Positions 15,909 through 25,649 of a stretch of 32,550 nucleotides of DNA are shown piece by piece. The translations under genes were made by a program, and so were the position numbers. This DNA comes from Clostridiales bacterium. Its GTDB lineage: Bacteria > Bacillota > Clostridia > Christensenellales > Aristaeellaceae. Below the pieces are notes generated by a model that was given only the letters and a program-made list of their open reading frames with translations, searched no databases and was not told the DNA's origin. Numbering within the stretch: the stretch's first letter is position 1; the number at the start of each line of letters is the position of its first letter. The DNA lies in assembly GCA_004556985.1 (NCBI GenBank), contig SFFC01000011.1, forward strand, positions 1-32,550. Direction: 5' to 3'.

Positions 15909-16086
15909 CGCAAACCGGTGCGATAGTTTCGGACGATTCGAAGGTTTTCTCTCCCAGCAGGCCTGTTTCGCCTTTTATTTGCCTATTATTTATCTATATC
16001 GTGCTTCTCTTTTCACAAACCCCGCATACTCGCTTCCATCTCACGCCCTGCCTGCAGGGTTGCGTTTTTAAATTGCGGGCACGCCA

Positions 16087-16116
16087 AACGCCCGGAGCAT
16101 TTCTGCCCCGGGCGTT
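16087..16116 (-). terminator. Probable terminator of the atp operon
   Basis: Stem AACGCCCGG/CCGGGCGTT (9 bp, 12-nt loop), 27 bp past atpC. Only TTT follows, so it is a weak intrinsic terminator. Confidence 0.6.
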
Positions 16117-16142
16117 CTCTGCCTGTCTGAAATTCCGTTCCG

Positions 16143-16544
16143 TCAATGCTTGACGTTGATGCGCACCAGCGCTCTTTGCAGCTTTGCAGACGCGAGCATC
16201 AACTCGCGCTTGTCGTTCTTGGCCGCCGCGATTCTCGCCTCGGCAGCCGCCTTGGCGCGCTGCGCACGCTCCAGATCGATTTCATCCGACCATTCAAAGG
16301 TCGTCGCAATCAGGCTGGCTTCGCCGTTGATCATGGCCAGCATGCCGCCGATGCAGGCCGCCGTTCTCACCTGGCCATCCGCCAGCGTGAGCGCAGCCTC
16401 GCCAGCGCCAACCGCCGAGACATAATCCATGTGGTTCGCCAGCAGACAGACGTCGCCGTCAATCATCCGCACGCGGACGCGCTCAACCTCGCCGTCAAAG
16501 GTGAGGCCGTCCGGTGTGCTGACCTTCAGGTGGAACGTACTCAT
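16143..16544 (-). CDS. atpC: ATP synthase F1 epsilon subunit
   Basis: 133 aa. Central-stalk subunit that inhibits ATP hydrolysis. N-terminal beta-sandwich (FHLKVSTPDG to about residue 85, with LLANHMDYVSAVGAG in the expected place) followed by a two-helix C-terminal domain rich in Ala, Arg and Lys. The ATG overlaps the atpD stop as ATGA, so translation is coupled. Last gene of the operon. Confidence 0.96.
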   Translation of the reverse strand: MSTFHLKVSTPDGLTFDGEVERVRVRMIDGDVCLLANHMDYVSAVGAGEAALTLADGQVRTAACIGGMLAMINGEASLIATTFEWSDEIDLERAQRAKAAAEARIAAAKNDKRELMLASAKLQRALVRINVKH

Positions 16545-17944
16545 GCCTGCTCACCCTTTTTTGCCTTGGCCACAGCCTCATCGATGGTTCCCACAAACAG
16601 GAAGGCGCTCTCGGGCAGATCATCATGCTTGCCCTCGATGATCTCCTTAAAGCCGCGGATCGTCTCCTTGATCGGGACGTACTTGCCCTCCATGCCGGTG
16701 AACTGCTCCGCAACGCTGAACGGCTGGGAGAGGAAGCGCTGAATCTTGCGGGCGCGGGAGACGGTCAGCTTGTCCTCCTCGGAGAGCTCATCCATGCCCA
16801 TGATGGCGATGATGTCCTGCAGCTCACGGTAGCGCTGCAGAATGCGCTGCACGTCACGCGCCACCTGATAATGCTCCTCGCCGACGACATCCGGGGAAAG
16901 GATGCGGCTTGTCGATTCGAGCGGATCGACGGCCGGATAGATGCCCAGGGATGCGATGTTGCGGGAGAGAACCGTCGTCGCATCCAAATGCGCGAAGGTC
17001 GTCGCAGGCGCCGGGTCAGTCAGGTCGTCCGCAGGAACGTAGACCGCCTGAACGGACGTGATCGAGCCCTTCTTGGTCGAGGTGATGCGCTCCTGAAGCG
17101 CGCCCATCTCCGTCGCCAGCGTCGGCTGATAGCCGACAGCGCTGGGCATGCGGCCCAGCAGCGCGGAAACCTCAGAGCCCGCCTGCGTGAAGCGGAAGAT
17201 GTTGTCGATGAACAGCAGAACGTCCTGTCCCTCGCGGTCGCGGAAATATTCCGCCATCGTCAGGCCGGAGAGGCCGACGCGCATACGCGCTCCCGGCGGC
17301 TCGTTCATCTGGCCGTAGACCAGCGCGGTCTTGGAAAGAACGCCGCTCTCCTTCATTTCGTTGTACAGGTCGTTGCCCTCGCGGGTGCGCTCGCCGACGC
17401 CCGTGAAAACGGAGAGGCCGCCGTGCTGCTTGGCGACGTTGTTGATCAGCTCCATGATCAGAACCGTCTTGCCGACGCCCGCGCCGCCGAACAGGCCGAT
17501 CTTGCCGCCCTTGGCATACGGAGCGATCAGGTCGACGACCTTGATACCCGTCTCCAGAATCTCGGCAGAGGTCTCCTGCTCCTCGTAGGGCGGCGGATCG
17601 CGATGAATGGCCCAGCGCTCGACATCCTGCGGCGCGGGCTGGTTGTCCACCGGCTCGCCCAGCAGGTTGAAGATGCGCCCCAGACACTTGTCGCCCACAG
17701 GCACGGTGATCGGCGAACCGGTGTCGACCGCCTTCGCGCCGCGCGTGAGGCCGTCCGTGCTGCTCATGGCGATGCAGCGAACGATGTCATCGCCGATATG
17801 CTGGGCAACCTCGACGACCAGCTTCCTGTCTCCGCTGCTCACCTCAATGGCGTTGAGCAGCTGCGGAAGCTCGCCGTCTTCAAATTTGATATCCAGTACC
17901 GGGCCGATAACCTGCGCCACGGTACCGATGCTTCCTTTTGCCAT
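16541..17944 (-). CDS. atpD: ATP synthase F1 beta subunit
   Basis: 467 aa, the catalytic subunit. P-loop GGAGVGKT at 153-160, the GERTREGNDLY segment with the catalytic Glu, LLFIDNIFRFTQAG as Walker B and the signature PAVDPLESTSR. Length is normal. The start at 17944 (MAKGSIG) has AAGGAGC 6 nt upstream; the open frame extends into atpG but that part is not beta sequence. It is 23 bp after atpG and overlaps atpC by 4 bp. Confidence 0.98.
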   Translation of the reverse strand: MAKGSIGTVAQVIGPVLDIKFEDGELPQLLNAIEVSSGDRKLVVEVAQHIGDDIVRCIAMSSTDGLTRGAKAVDTGSPITVPVGDKCLGRIFNLLGEPVDNQPAPQDVERWAIHRDPPPYEEQETSAEILETGIKVVDLIAPYAKGGKIGLFGGAGVGKTVLIMELINNVAKQHGGLSVFTGVGERTREGNDLYNEMKESGVLSKTALVYGQMNEPPGARMRVGLSGLTMAEYFRDREGQDVLLFIDNIFRFTQAGSEVSALLGRMPSAVGYQPTLATEMGALQERITSTKKGSITSVQAVYVPADDLTDPAPATTFAHLDATTVLSRNIASLGIYPAVDPLESTSRILSPDVVGEEHYQVARDVQRILQRYRELQDIIAIMGMDELSEEDKLTVSRARKIQRFLSQPFSVAEQFTGMEGKYVPIKETIRGFKEIIEGKHDDLPESAFLFVGTIDEAVAKAKKGEQA

Positions 17945-17967
17945 AGCGTTGCTCCTTATTTCTGGTG

Positions 17968-18822
17968 TCAATGCTCCGCGCCTGCAACGATCTCGGTAAT
18001 CTCCTGCGTGATCGCGCCCTGACGGGCCCGGTTGTAGCGCAGGCTCAGGTCGTCGATCATTTCCGCCGCGTTCTTGCTCGCCGCATCCATCGCCGTGCGC
18101 CGCGCGCCCAGCTCGCTGGCCACCGACTCGCACATGGAGCCGTAGATCATGCCGGCGATGTAGTTGGGCACGATGGCGTTGTAAACTGTCAGTGAATCCG
18201 GCTCATAGAGCACGAGCGGATGGACACCCGTGCGGCGCTCATGCTGCTGCGCCTCAAGCGGCAGCAGGCTCGCGCTCGCCGGGGTCTGCGTGAGCATCGA
18301 GACAAAGCGCGTAAAGATGATGGAGACCTCGTCATACTGCCCCTCGAGGTAGCCCTTGGTCACGAGGTTGCTGATGGTAAAGCAATCGGCCACGGAGATA
18401 TCCGCCGCCTCGGCAAATTCCCTCGTCAGCATCTCGACGCCGCGGCGGGCAAAGAACTCGACCGTGCGCTTGCCGATGGGCAGCACACAGGTGGGCGTCC
18501 CGTCCTCCATCATCGCGGAGGCCGCCTTGAAGACGTTGTTGTTGTAGCCGCCGGCCAGACCGCGGTCGCCCGCGATCACGATGAGGCAGCGCTTTTTGAC
18601 CTCGCGGTGCTCCTGATACGGCGAGGAGAAATCGCTCGTCGCCGCTTCGATCTCATCAAGCGTTTCCTTCAGTCCGAGAAAGTACGGGCGGCAGCGCTCC
18701 TGCCGTTCCTTCGCCTTGCGCAGCTTGGAGGAGGCGACGAGCTCCATCGCTTTGGTGATCTGCATGGTGCTTCCTACGCTCTTGATGCGCAGTTTGATGT
18801 CCTTCATGGACGCGCCAGCCAT
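17968..18822 (-). CDS. atpG: ATP synthase F1 gamma subunit
   Basis: 284 aa, the rotating shaft. The N-terminal helix has MKDIKLRIKSVGSTMQITKAMELVA, the middle carries the Rossmann-like domain (IAGDRGLAGGYN), and the C-terminal helix has ASKNAAEMIDDLSLRYNRARQ with the family Asn/Arg pattern. The ATG at 18822 has AAAGGAGGGG 6 nt upstream; a GTG one codon earlier and an ATG at residue 6 are alternatives. Confidence 0.97.
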   Translation of the reverse strand: MAGASMKDIKLRIKSVGSTMQITKAMELVASSKLRKAKERQERCRPYFLGLKETLDEIEAATSDFSSPYQEHREVKKRCLIVIAGDRGLAGGYNNNVFKAASAMMEDGTPTCVLPIGKRTVEFFARRGVEMLTREFAEAADISVADCFTISNLVTKGYLEGQYDEVSIIFTRFVSMLTQTPASASLLPLEAQQHERRTGVHPLVLYEPDSLTVYNAIVPNYIAGMIYGSMCESVASELGARRTAMDAASKNAAEMIDDLSLRYNRARQGAITQEITEIVAGAEH

Positions 18823-18837
18823 CACTCACCCCTCCTT

Positions 18838-20349
<1,512 letters not shown>

Positions 20350-20389
20350 GGGTTCACCGGCTTTCTTCTTTCAAAATCGGGGGTACGGT

Positions 20390-20926
20390 TCAGGACTGCG
20401 CAAGCAGCGCGCGGCGAAGATGCTCCATCTTCGAGGCGACGGTGTTGTCATAGCGCTTGCCGTCCATCTCCACGCGCATGCCGCCCACGAGCGAAGCGTC
20501 GACCTGCTTTTGCAGCAGGATCGTCTTGCCCGTCTTCTTTTCAAGCGCCTCGATCAGCCGCTTCTCCTGCTGCGCGTTCAGCGGCGTGGCGGAGACCACG
20601 CGAGCCGGCACGATGCCGTGCCGCTCGTTATAGGCGATCACAAAGGCGTCCTTGCAGCCGCCGATGCGCTCAAACGCGCCGCGCTCGCAGAGAATCTTCA
20701 TGAAGTTGAGCAGATAAGGATGAACTTTTCCGCCAAACGCCTCGTCAAGAAGCGCCAGGCGTTCGGCCTTTGCCAGCGCGCGGCTGCCAATCAGCCGCAG
20801 ATACTCCGGATTCTCCCGGAGCAGCGCGCAGACACCGTTCATCTGCTCAAGCAGCTCCTCCTCCAGGCGCTCCTCCAGCGCCAACTGATACAGCGCGTCG
20901 CCATAGGTCTTTTCAAGCTCTGTCAC
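20390..20926 (-). CDS. atpH: ATP synthase F1 delta subunit
   Basis: 178 aa, peripheral-stalk connector. The N-terminal helical domain starts TELEKTYGDALYQLA, and the C-terminal region has VDASLVGGMRVEMDGKRYDNTV, the family signature (LiGG..v...g...D.S). It starts with GTG, overlapping the atpF stop as GTGA, so it is translated by coupling. Confidence 0.95.
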   Translation of the reverse strand: MTELEKTYGDALYQLALEERLEEELLEQMNGVCALLRENPEYLRLIGSRALAKAERLALLDEAFGGKVHPYLLNFMKILCERGAFERIGGCKDAFVIAYNERHGIVPARVVSATPLNAQQEKRLIEALEKKTGKTILLQKQVDASLVGGMRVEMDGKRYDNTVASKMEHLRRALLAQS

Positions 20927-21426
20927 GACGCCTCACCCACGTTCTCAATGAATTCGTTGATAAACGCTTCGTGATCCTTTTCCTTGACCTCGCGCTCGAT
21001 GACCTGCTGCGCGATATCCAGCGCGATGCCGGAAAGCTCGCCCTTGACCTCGTCGAAGGCCTTGCGGCGCTCCATCTCGATCTCGGACTCGGCGCGGCGC
21101 TTGATCTGCCCCGCCTGCTCGCGCGCATCGCTGACGATGCTCTGCGACATGGCGTTGGCGCTCTCGGTCGCGGTGCGGATCACGCGGTCCGCCTCTTCCC
21201 TCGCGCCGGCCATCTTTTCCTCATAATCAGCCTTCATCGTTTTGGCGTCGTTCTCGGCCTTCTCGGCCTCCTCATAATGCCCTTCGATCTCGGCGCGGCG
21301 CTTCTCGAGAATCGCCATCACCGGCTTGAAGAGAAACTTCTTGAACGCCACCATCAGGATGAGCAGGTTGATCAGCTGAAAGATCATCGTCCACGGCGCG
21401 ATGGAAATAAACTTCTGAACTTCCAC
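20923..21426 (-). CDS. atpF: ATP synthase Fo b subunit
   Basis: 167 aa. One N-terminal transmembrane helix (about residues 10-32) followed by a long Lys/Glu/Ala/Arg coiled coil, the peripheral stalk. PWTMIFQLINLLIL and the following FLFKPVMAILEKR are typical. A single b gene is present, so the stalk is probably a homodimer. 35 bp after atpE. Confidence 0.96.
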   Translation of the reverse strand: MEVQKFISIAPWTMIFQLINLLILMVAFKKFLFKPVMAILEKRRAEIEGHYEEAEKAENDAKTMKADYEEKMAGAREEADRVIRTATESANAMSQSIVSDAREQAGQIKRRAESEIEMERRKAFDEVKGELSGIALDIAQQVIEREVKEKDHEAFINEFIENVGEAS

Positions 21427-21461
21427 GGAAGTTCCCTCCTTTCAATCGTTCCGCTTCCTCA

Positions 21462-21731
21462 TCAGAACAGACCGGTGAAAGGATTGACGAACAGAAGAAT
21501 CAGCGCGATGATCAGGGAGTACAGACCGGTCGTCTCGGCGACCGCGCAGCCCATGAGCATGGTCGTCGTCAGGGTACCCTTCATCTCGGGCTGACGGGCC
21601 ATGGACTCAAGCGCCTTGCCGACGGCGTAACCTTCGCCGATACCAGGTCCAAGACCGCCGATCATGGCGACGCCGGCGCCCAGCGCGGAGCAGCCGCAGA
21701 CGATTGCTTTGGCGAGAATCGAAGTTTCCAT
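21462..21731 (-). CDS. atpE: ATP synthase Fo c subunit with two-carboxylate (Na+-type) ion site
   Basis: 89 aa, two transmembrane helices, forms the rotor ring. Helix 1 reads GPGIGEGYAVGK with E33 where Na+-type rings of Ilyobacter tartaricus have the ligand Gln32. Helix 2 reads AVAETTGLYS with V64, the ion carboxylate E66, T67, T68 and Y71. These match the Na+-site positions Val63, Glu65, Ser66, Thr67 and Tyr70. The Glu pair is the 'two-carboxylate' motif described for the Fusobacterium nucleatum c ring, which binds Na+. A Na+-coupled enzyme is therefore likely, with H+ at low Na+ possible. RBS is close to the ATG. Confidence 0.95.
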   Translation of the reverse strand: METSILAKAIVCGCSALGAGVAMIGGLGPGIGEGYAVGKALESMARQPEMKGTLTTTMLMGCAVAETTGLYSLIIALILLFVNPFTGLF

Positions 21732-21800
21732 AGAAAAGTTCCTCCTTAGATTTTTGAACAGTCTCTTTTATCCAACGTGCCTTTGCACGAGGGGATCGTG

Positions 21801-22562
21801 TTACTGCGCGCCGTCGCCGGCCGCGCTGCTGACGTACATCATCGTGAGCATGCAGAAGATAAACGCCTGCAGGAAGCTCGAGAAGAAGTCAAAGTAGAGC
21901 GAGAGCACGGCGGGAATGCCGGCCGCGAAAATCGGGATATTGGAGAGCGTATCGCCCAGCGCGCCAGGCAGAAGGCCCAGCACCAGCCCGGAGAGCGCGG
22001 ACAGGCCGCCGTAGATCAGCGCCGTGATGACGCTGCCGCTGGCGATGTTGCCGAAGTGACGGAACGCCATCGACACCGGCGTGGCGATCTCGCCGATGAT
22101 GTTGAACGGCGTCATCACCGGGATCGGATCCGTGTAGCTCTTGAGATAGCCCAGGATGCCGCCCGAGCGAATCTTGTTGTAGGTGATCAGCGCGAAGACG
22201 AGCAGCGCCCACGCCAGCACGGTCGAAAGGTCGCTCGTGGGCGCGTAGCAGCCGATCAGGCTCGAGAGGCTGCACCCCAGCGAGAGGCAGAACAGCGCGG
22301 CGATGAACGGCAGATACCACGTGCTGACGTACTTGGCCCCCATGTTGGTGCCCACGAGGTTGTCAAACGCGCCGACGATCATCTCCGCGACGATCTGCCG
22401 CTTCTTCGTGGGATGCACCTCCAGGTTCCGCGTCAGGAACCATGCGCCCAGAATCAGCACGAGCATCACGCCCCAGGTGACGACGACCGTCTCCGTGAGC
22501 ATGAAACCGCCCCACTCGGGCTTCGAAATCAGTATTTTTGCTCCAGTAATATCCAGATCCAT
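21801..22562 (-). CDS. atpB: ATP synthase Fo a subunit
   Basis: 253 aa, five to six transmembrane helices, forms the ion half-channels. The stator arginine is R168 in PVSMAFRHFGN, followed by the helix GSVITALIY; a second conserved segment is IPAVLSLYFDFFSSFLQAFIFCML. Length and order are normal. Second gene of the operon, 51 bp after the I-protein gene. Confidence 0.96.
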   Translation of the reverse strand: MDLDITGAKILISKPEWGGFMLTETVVVTWGVMLVLILGAWFLTRNLEVHPTKKRQIVAEMIVGAFDNLVGTNMGAKYVSTWYLPFIAALFCLSLGCSLSSLIGCYAPTSDLSTVLAWALLVFALITYNKIRSGGILGYLKSYTDPIPVMTPFNIIGEIATPVSMAFRHFGNIASGSVITALIYGGLSALSGLVLGLLPGALGDTLSNIPIFAAGIPAVLSLYFDFFSSFLQAFIFCMLTMMYVSSAAGDGAQ

Positions 22563-22613
22563 CGTGTCTTCAACCTACTTTCCTCTTCAAATCATGCGAC
22601 CGTGTCCGCTTGT

Positions 22614-23018
22614 TTATTCATCCTTGATCTTTCCCGTGAGCTGGAGCACGAGAATGGTCAGCCGCGGAAAGAGCATGGGAATCATGCACGCGAGCCCGTC
22701 GACAAAGGGCAGCGCGAATGCGACGACGATCAGAAGTATCATGATCACCATGCGCATGTTGTAGGAGCTCTTCATTTGCATTCTGGCGAGCTCTTCGTTC
22801 CCCTCGCGCATTTCGGCGACCTTCTGTACCGTCATGCCCAGGAGAAGGAAATTGAGCACCGCATAAAGGGCGCCGATCAGTCCGCCCAGCACAACGGCCA
22901 GCGAAAAGCGCCCCAGCGCCGCGTACACGACAAGCATGATGGCGAGCATGGAAAAGACGCCGACAGCGATTCTCTTCGTTTCGCGCAACACGGTCTCCTG
23001 CGGCCTTTGAAAGTTCAT
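22614..23018 (-). CDS. atpI: ATP synthase subunit I (AtpI-like assembly protein)
   Basis: 134 aa, four hydrophobic helices separated by a charged loop with KVAEMREGNEE. It has the size and place of the AtpI/ATP synthase I protein, which helps c-ring assembly and may carry Mg2+ or Na+. The sequence itself is poorly conserved, so the position (first in the atp operon, before atpB) carries most of the weight. The ATG at 23018 stands 11 nt after GGAGG; a TTG two codons upstream has better spacing and may be the true start. Confidence 0.8.
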   Translation of the reverse strand: MNFQRPQETVLRETKRIAVGVFSMLAIMLVVYAALGRFSLAVVLGGLIGALYAVLNFLLLGMTVQKVAEMREGNEELARMQMKSSYNMRMVIMILLIVVAFALPFVDGLACMIPMLFPRLTILVLQLTGKIKDE

Positions 23019-23065
23019 GAACAAGCCTGCCTCCGATCCTCATGGCGATGTTTACAATTAAATTC

Positions 23066-23094
23066 ATTATATCATGGGCAGGTTGAACGGTCAA
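23066..23094 (-). promoter_or_regulatory. Promoter of the atp operon
   Basis: TTGACC, 17-bp spacer, TATAAT on the minus strand, about 50 bp upstream of the first gene. The arms TGGGCA/TGCCCA (23075-23100) flank the -35 region as an inverted repeat. Confidence 0.87.
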
Positions 23095-23254
23095 TGCCCA
23101 TTTCCCGATTCATCCGACGATTTCTTCACCCGGTCAGAGCCCTCTTTTGTGTACGCTGCCAGGGTTCAAAAAAGATCACATTTGCAATCTTTTTTACGTC
23201 TGCTTTCTCCTCCGGCGAAGCTGTGCGCAGAGATGGGGCTTTGACCCTCAACAG

Positions 23255-23275
23255 AAAAAGCCGCCCGAAGGCGGC
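23255..23275 (-). terminator. Intrinsic terminator of the aspartate kinase gene
   Basis: GCCGCC/GGCGGC stem with a 4-nt loop followed by TTTTTC on the minus strand, directly after the stop. A second, AT-only hairpin (AAAAAAGAT/ATCTTTTTT) lies near 23170-23200. Confidence 0.92.
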
Positions 23276-23282
23276 CTCTGCT

Positions 23283-24620
23283 TTACCAGCGGTTTTCCGT
23301 TTCGTTGACGACGAAGGCGCGGTAGATTGCCCGCACGGCGTTTTCAAAATCGAGATTGTCGACGCCGACGATGATGTTGAGCTCGCTGGAACCCTGATCG
23401 ATCAGGCGGACGTTGACGCCGGCCTTCATCAGCGCGTTGAACAGTCGGGCAGACGTGCCCTTGGAGCGCACCATGCCGCGTCCGACGGTCGCAATCAGCG
23501 CCAGACCGGAGTGAATCTCGACGGAGTCCGGCGAGCAGAGCTCGTGGATCCGCTGAATCAGGCGCTCCTTTTTCCCCTCAATCGCGGACTCGTGCACGAC
23601 GACAGACATCGTGTCAATGCCGCTGGGCATATGCTCGAAGGAAACGCCCTCCTCTTCGAGCGCCTGCAGCACGCGGCGGCCAAAGCCCAATTCCGCATTC
23701 ATCATCGCCTTTTCGACGGCGATGATCGCGAAATCCTTGTGGCCGGCTATGCCGGTGATCATGTACTTGCTCTCATGATCCTCCGCCTCGTAGCCGATGA
23801 TCGTGCCCGGCTCTTCCGGCTTGTTCGTGTTGCGGATGTTCGTTGGGATGCCCGCGATGCGCACCGGGAAGATCGCGTCCTCATGCAGCACGGAGGCGCC
23901 CATGTAGGAGAGCTCGCGCAGCTCGCGATACGTCACATACCGGATCGGCACGGGATTGCGGACGATCCGCGGGTCGGCCATCAGGCAGCCGGAGACATCC
24001 GTCCAGTTCTCGTAGACGTCGGCGTCGATCGCGCGCGCGACGATCGCGCCCGTGATATCGCTTCCGCCGCGGGAAAACGTCTTGACGTTGCCATGCGAAT
24101 CGCAGCCGTAAAAGCCCGGCACGACGGCATATTCGTGGCTGCGCAGCAGCGCGCCCAGCCTGCTGTTGGTCTTATCGCTGTCAAGGCGCCCCTCTTCGTC
24201 AAAGAAGATGCCGTCCTTGGCATCGATGAAATCCCAGCCAAGGTAATCGGCCAGCAGAATGCCATTGAGGTATTCGCCGCGGCTCGCCGCGTAATCCGCG
24301 CCGGCGCCCAGGCAGATATTCTTGCTCACCTCGTCAAGGTGCGCGTCCAGATCGACATGAAGCCCCAGCTCCTGCGCGATGCCGTGATATCGCGCGCGGA
24401 TCTTCTCAAACGCCGGGGTGATATCCTTGCCCTGCCCCGCCAGACGGTTGCATTCATAAAGCAGGTCCGTCACCTTGGTATCCGCCGCGCTTCGCTTGCC
24501 GGGGGCGCTGGGCACGACGATGCGCCTGTCCCCGTCAGACAGCAAAATCTGCTTGACCTTTTGAAACTGTGCGGCGTCGGCGAGCGAACTTCCGCCAAAT
24601 TTTGAAACCTTGATGCCCAT
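23283..24620 (-). CDS. Aspartate kinase (monofunctional, ACT-domain regulated)
   Basis: 445 aa. Phosphorylates aspartate, the first step to lysine, threonine, methionine and diaminopimelate. N-terminal kinase motif KFGGSS at 7-12; GRGGSD-type sequence (FSRGGSDITGAI) and the ENWTDVSG segment form the active site. Two C-terminal ACT domains end with a stretch containing TVGRGM and RLIDQGSSE, where amino-acid effectors bind. Length fits the YclM/AK-III-like class rather than the alpha/beta LysC class. The start at 24620 has GGAGGG 7 nt upstream. It is transcribed alone from the promoter at 24762-24790. Confidence 0.94.
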   Translation of the reverse strand: MGIKVSKFGGSSLADAAQFQKVKQILLSDGDRRIVVPSAPGKRSAADTKVTDLLYECNRLAGQGKDITPAFEKIRARYHGIAQELGLHVDLDAHLDEVSKNICLGAGADYAASRGEYLNGILLADYLGWDFIDAKDGIFFDEEGRLDSDKTNSRLGALLRSHEYAVVPGFYGCDSHGNVKTFSRGGSDITGAIVARAIDADVYENWTDVSGCLMADPRIVRNPVPIRYVTYRELRELSYMGASVLHEDAIFPVRIAGIPTNIRNTNKPEEPGTIIGYEAEDHESKYMITGIAGHKDFAIIAVEKAMMNAELGFGRRVLQALEEEGVSFEHMPSGIDTMSVVVHESAIEGKKERLIQRIHELCSPDSVEIHSGLALIATVGRGMVRSKGTSARLFNALMKAGVNVRLIDQGSSELNIIVGVDNLDFENAVRAIYRAFVVNETENRW

Positions 24621-24761
24621 TCGGAAGCCCTCCGATTTGATTGGAAGTCTTTTTTCTCTTGATTCGTCTGCAGCGCCCAGCCCTCTGAGCGCCCTGCCGC
24701 CGTCCATCCGGCCGCAGCTGTCGCTGGCAATCTGCAGCCTGCGTTTTCGCAAACTGACACA

Positions 24762-24790
24762 ATTTTATAGAATGACGGGAATAAAGTCAA
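24762..24790 (-). promoter_or_regulatory. Promoter of the aspartate kinase gene
   Basis: TTGACT, 17-bp spacer, TAAAAT on the minus strand. The distance to the start codon (about 140 nt) leaves a long 5' leader. Confidence 0.75.
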
Positions 24791-25005
24791 GAGCCTTTCG
24801 TATACAGGCCCGAAAAAAAGCGATTTTTGCTCAAAAACGTCAAAAGCCATGCGCTTGCAGGGGGCGTTATGACTGCCGCTCTCCCCCTGCCATCCTATGA
24901 AGCCGCCGCCGGGGGCGTTCGCCGCCGCTTTCCTTTCCATACAGCTTCCCCATGCCTTCTGTTGCCGTGCGTGGGCCGATGCGCCGCGTCGCCTCCATGA
25001 CGCAG

Positions 25006-25026
25006 AAAAGGCGGATCTCTCCGCCT
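25006..25026 (-). terminator. Intrinsic terminator of gerW
   Basis: AGGCGGA/TCCGCCT stem with GAGA loop, followed on the minus strand by TTTTC, 5 bp after the stop. Confidence 0.85.
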
Positions 25027-25030
25027 CTCT

Positions 25031-25459
25031 TCATCCCTCCTGATAGGCCGCGCTGACACGCGGCCGACCGGGCTTCCTCTCCTCCTCATCCTTTTCCATC
25101 GTGCGAAGGCTTTCGAGCGCCTGCGGGATCATCTCCACAATGCGCTCTATCGGTGAGGCGCAGCTCGCGCTGAGCATCCGAACGCCGCTCGCCGAGCAGA
25201 CGAGAAAACCCATCGGCTGCACGGATACCCCCGCGCCCGCGCCGCCCGCGAAAGGCAGTTCCTCCGGCTGCGGCTGGGGCAATCCGCCCGCATACTCACC
25301 TCCACCGGCTACGAAGCCGAACGAGACCTTGGAAATCGGTATGATCGTCGAGCCGTCCTGCGTCTGCACCGGGTCGCCGACCACCGTGTTGACATCCACC
25401 ATCTCCCGGATGCTCTCCATCGATGTACCCATCAACCCCTGAATGGGATGCTGCTCCAT
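25031..25459 (-). CDS. GerW/YtfJ-family sporulation protein
   Basis: 142 aa. GerW (YtfJ) is a spore protein needed for germination in B. subtilis. The family core is clear: MESIREMVDVNTVVGDPV near the N-terminus, then STIIPISKVSFGFVAGGGEY, then a Gly-rich turn (FAGGAGAGVSVQPMGFLV). After residue 95 comes a variable, charged tail ending in a Pro/Arg stretch. The start at 25459 has AAGGAGG 7 nt upstream; the frame stays open another 60 codons, but that part is not GerW-like. With spoIIIAA it marks the organism as a spore former. Confidence 0.88.
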   Translation of the reverse strand: MEQHPIQGLMGTSMESIREMVDVNTVVGDPVQTQDGSTIIPISKVSFGFVAGGGEYAGGLPQPQPEELPFAGGAGAGVSVQPMGFLVCSASGVRMLSASCASPIERIVEMIPQALESLRTMEKDEEERKPGRPRVSAAYQEG

Positions 25460-25649
25460 GCTCCTCCCTCCTTCCTGACGACTGTGCGTCTGAATGAACG
25501 CCTGAATGCTTTTCCCCTTTCGAAGAAGAGCTTCCTTTCGCGGCAGTACGCCCGCCTTTTGGCCGCGTTTCCCGACGGTACCGGCGCTGCTGAGGATAAT
25601 GTCGCCCGGCGGCGTCCCGATTATGCAGCGCGCTGTCATCCAAAAGCGC

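Larger units (their letters stand above)
15818..16142 (-). other. Gene-free stretch upstream of the hydrogenase operon
   Basis: It holds the hydrogenase promoter (15879-15908) and, at its far end, the ATP synthase terminator (16087-16116). Between them, 15930-16080 is AT-richer than the neighbourhood and pyrimidine-rich on the plus strand. It contains a short CCCTG/CAGGG hairpin followed by TTTTT at about 16045-16075 on the plus strand, with no plus-strand gene to serve. I see no coding sequence. Confidence 0.6.
24621..25030 (-). other. Gene-poor stretch: aspartate kinase leader and gerW terminator region
   Basis: 24621-24755 is a roughly 135-nt leader of the aspartate kinase mRNA with small GC-rich inverted repeats (for example GCAG/CTGC and GCGC/GCGC). 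I looked for a lysine riboswitch and did not see its conserved core. 24791-25005 is a spacer in which a 43-codon frame (24867-24998) is open but has no recognisable family. 25006-25026 is the gerW terminator. Confidence 0.6.

Noticed and set aside
15838..15930. Possible Rex redox-repressor site upstream of the hydrogenase operon.
   Set aside because: No sequence close to TTGTTAA-N4-TTAACAA is present; only ACGTACGT and AT-rich stretches are seen.
14027..16153. Plus-strand open frame of 708 codons opposite the hydrogenase flavoprotein.
   Set aside because: The minus strand clearly encodes the cofactor motifs; the plus frame is Asp/His/Arg-rich with no family features.
21777..24605. 942-codon plus-strand open frame.
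   Set aside because: It crosses atpB, atpI, a promoter, a terminator and the aspartate kinase gene on the other strand, so it cannot be a real gene.
24867..24998. 43-codon minus-strand frame downstream of gerW (MEATRRIGPRTATEG).
   Set aside because: It follows a terminator, has no promoter or clear ribosome binding site and is Arg/Gly-rich as expected from GC-rich spacer.
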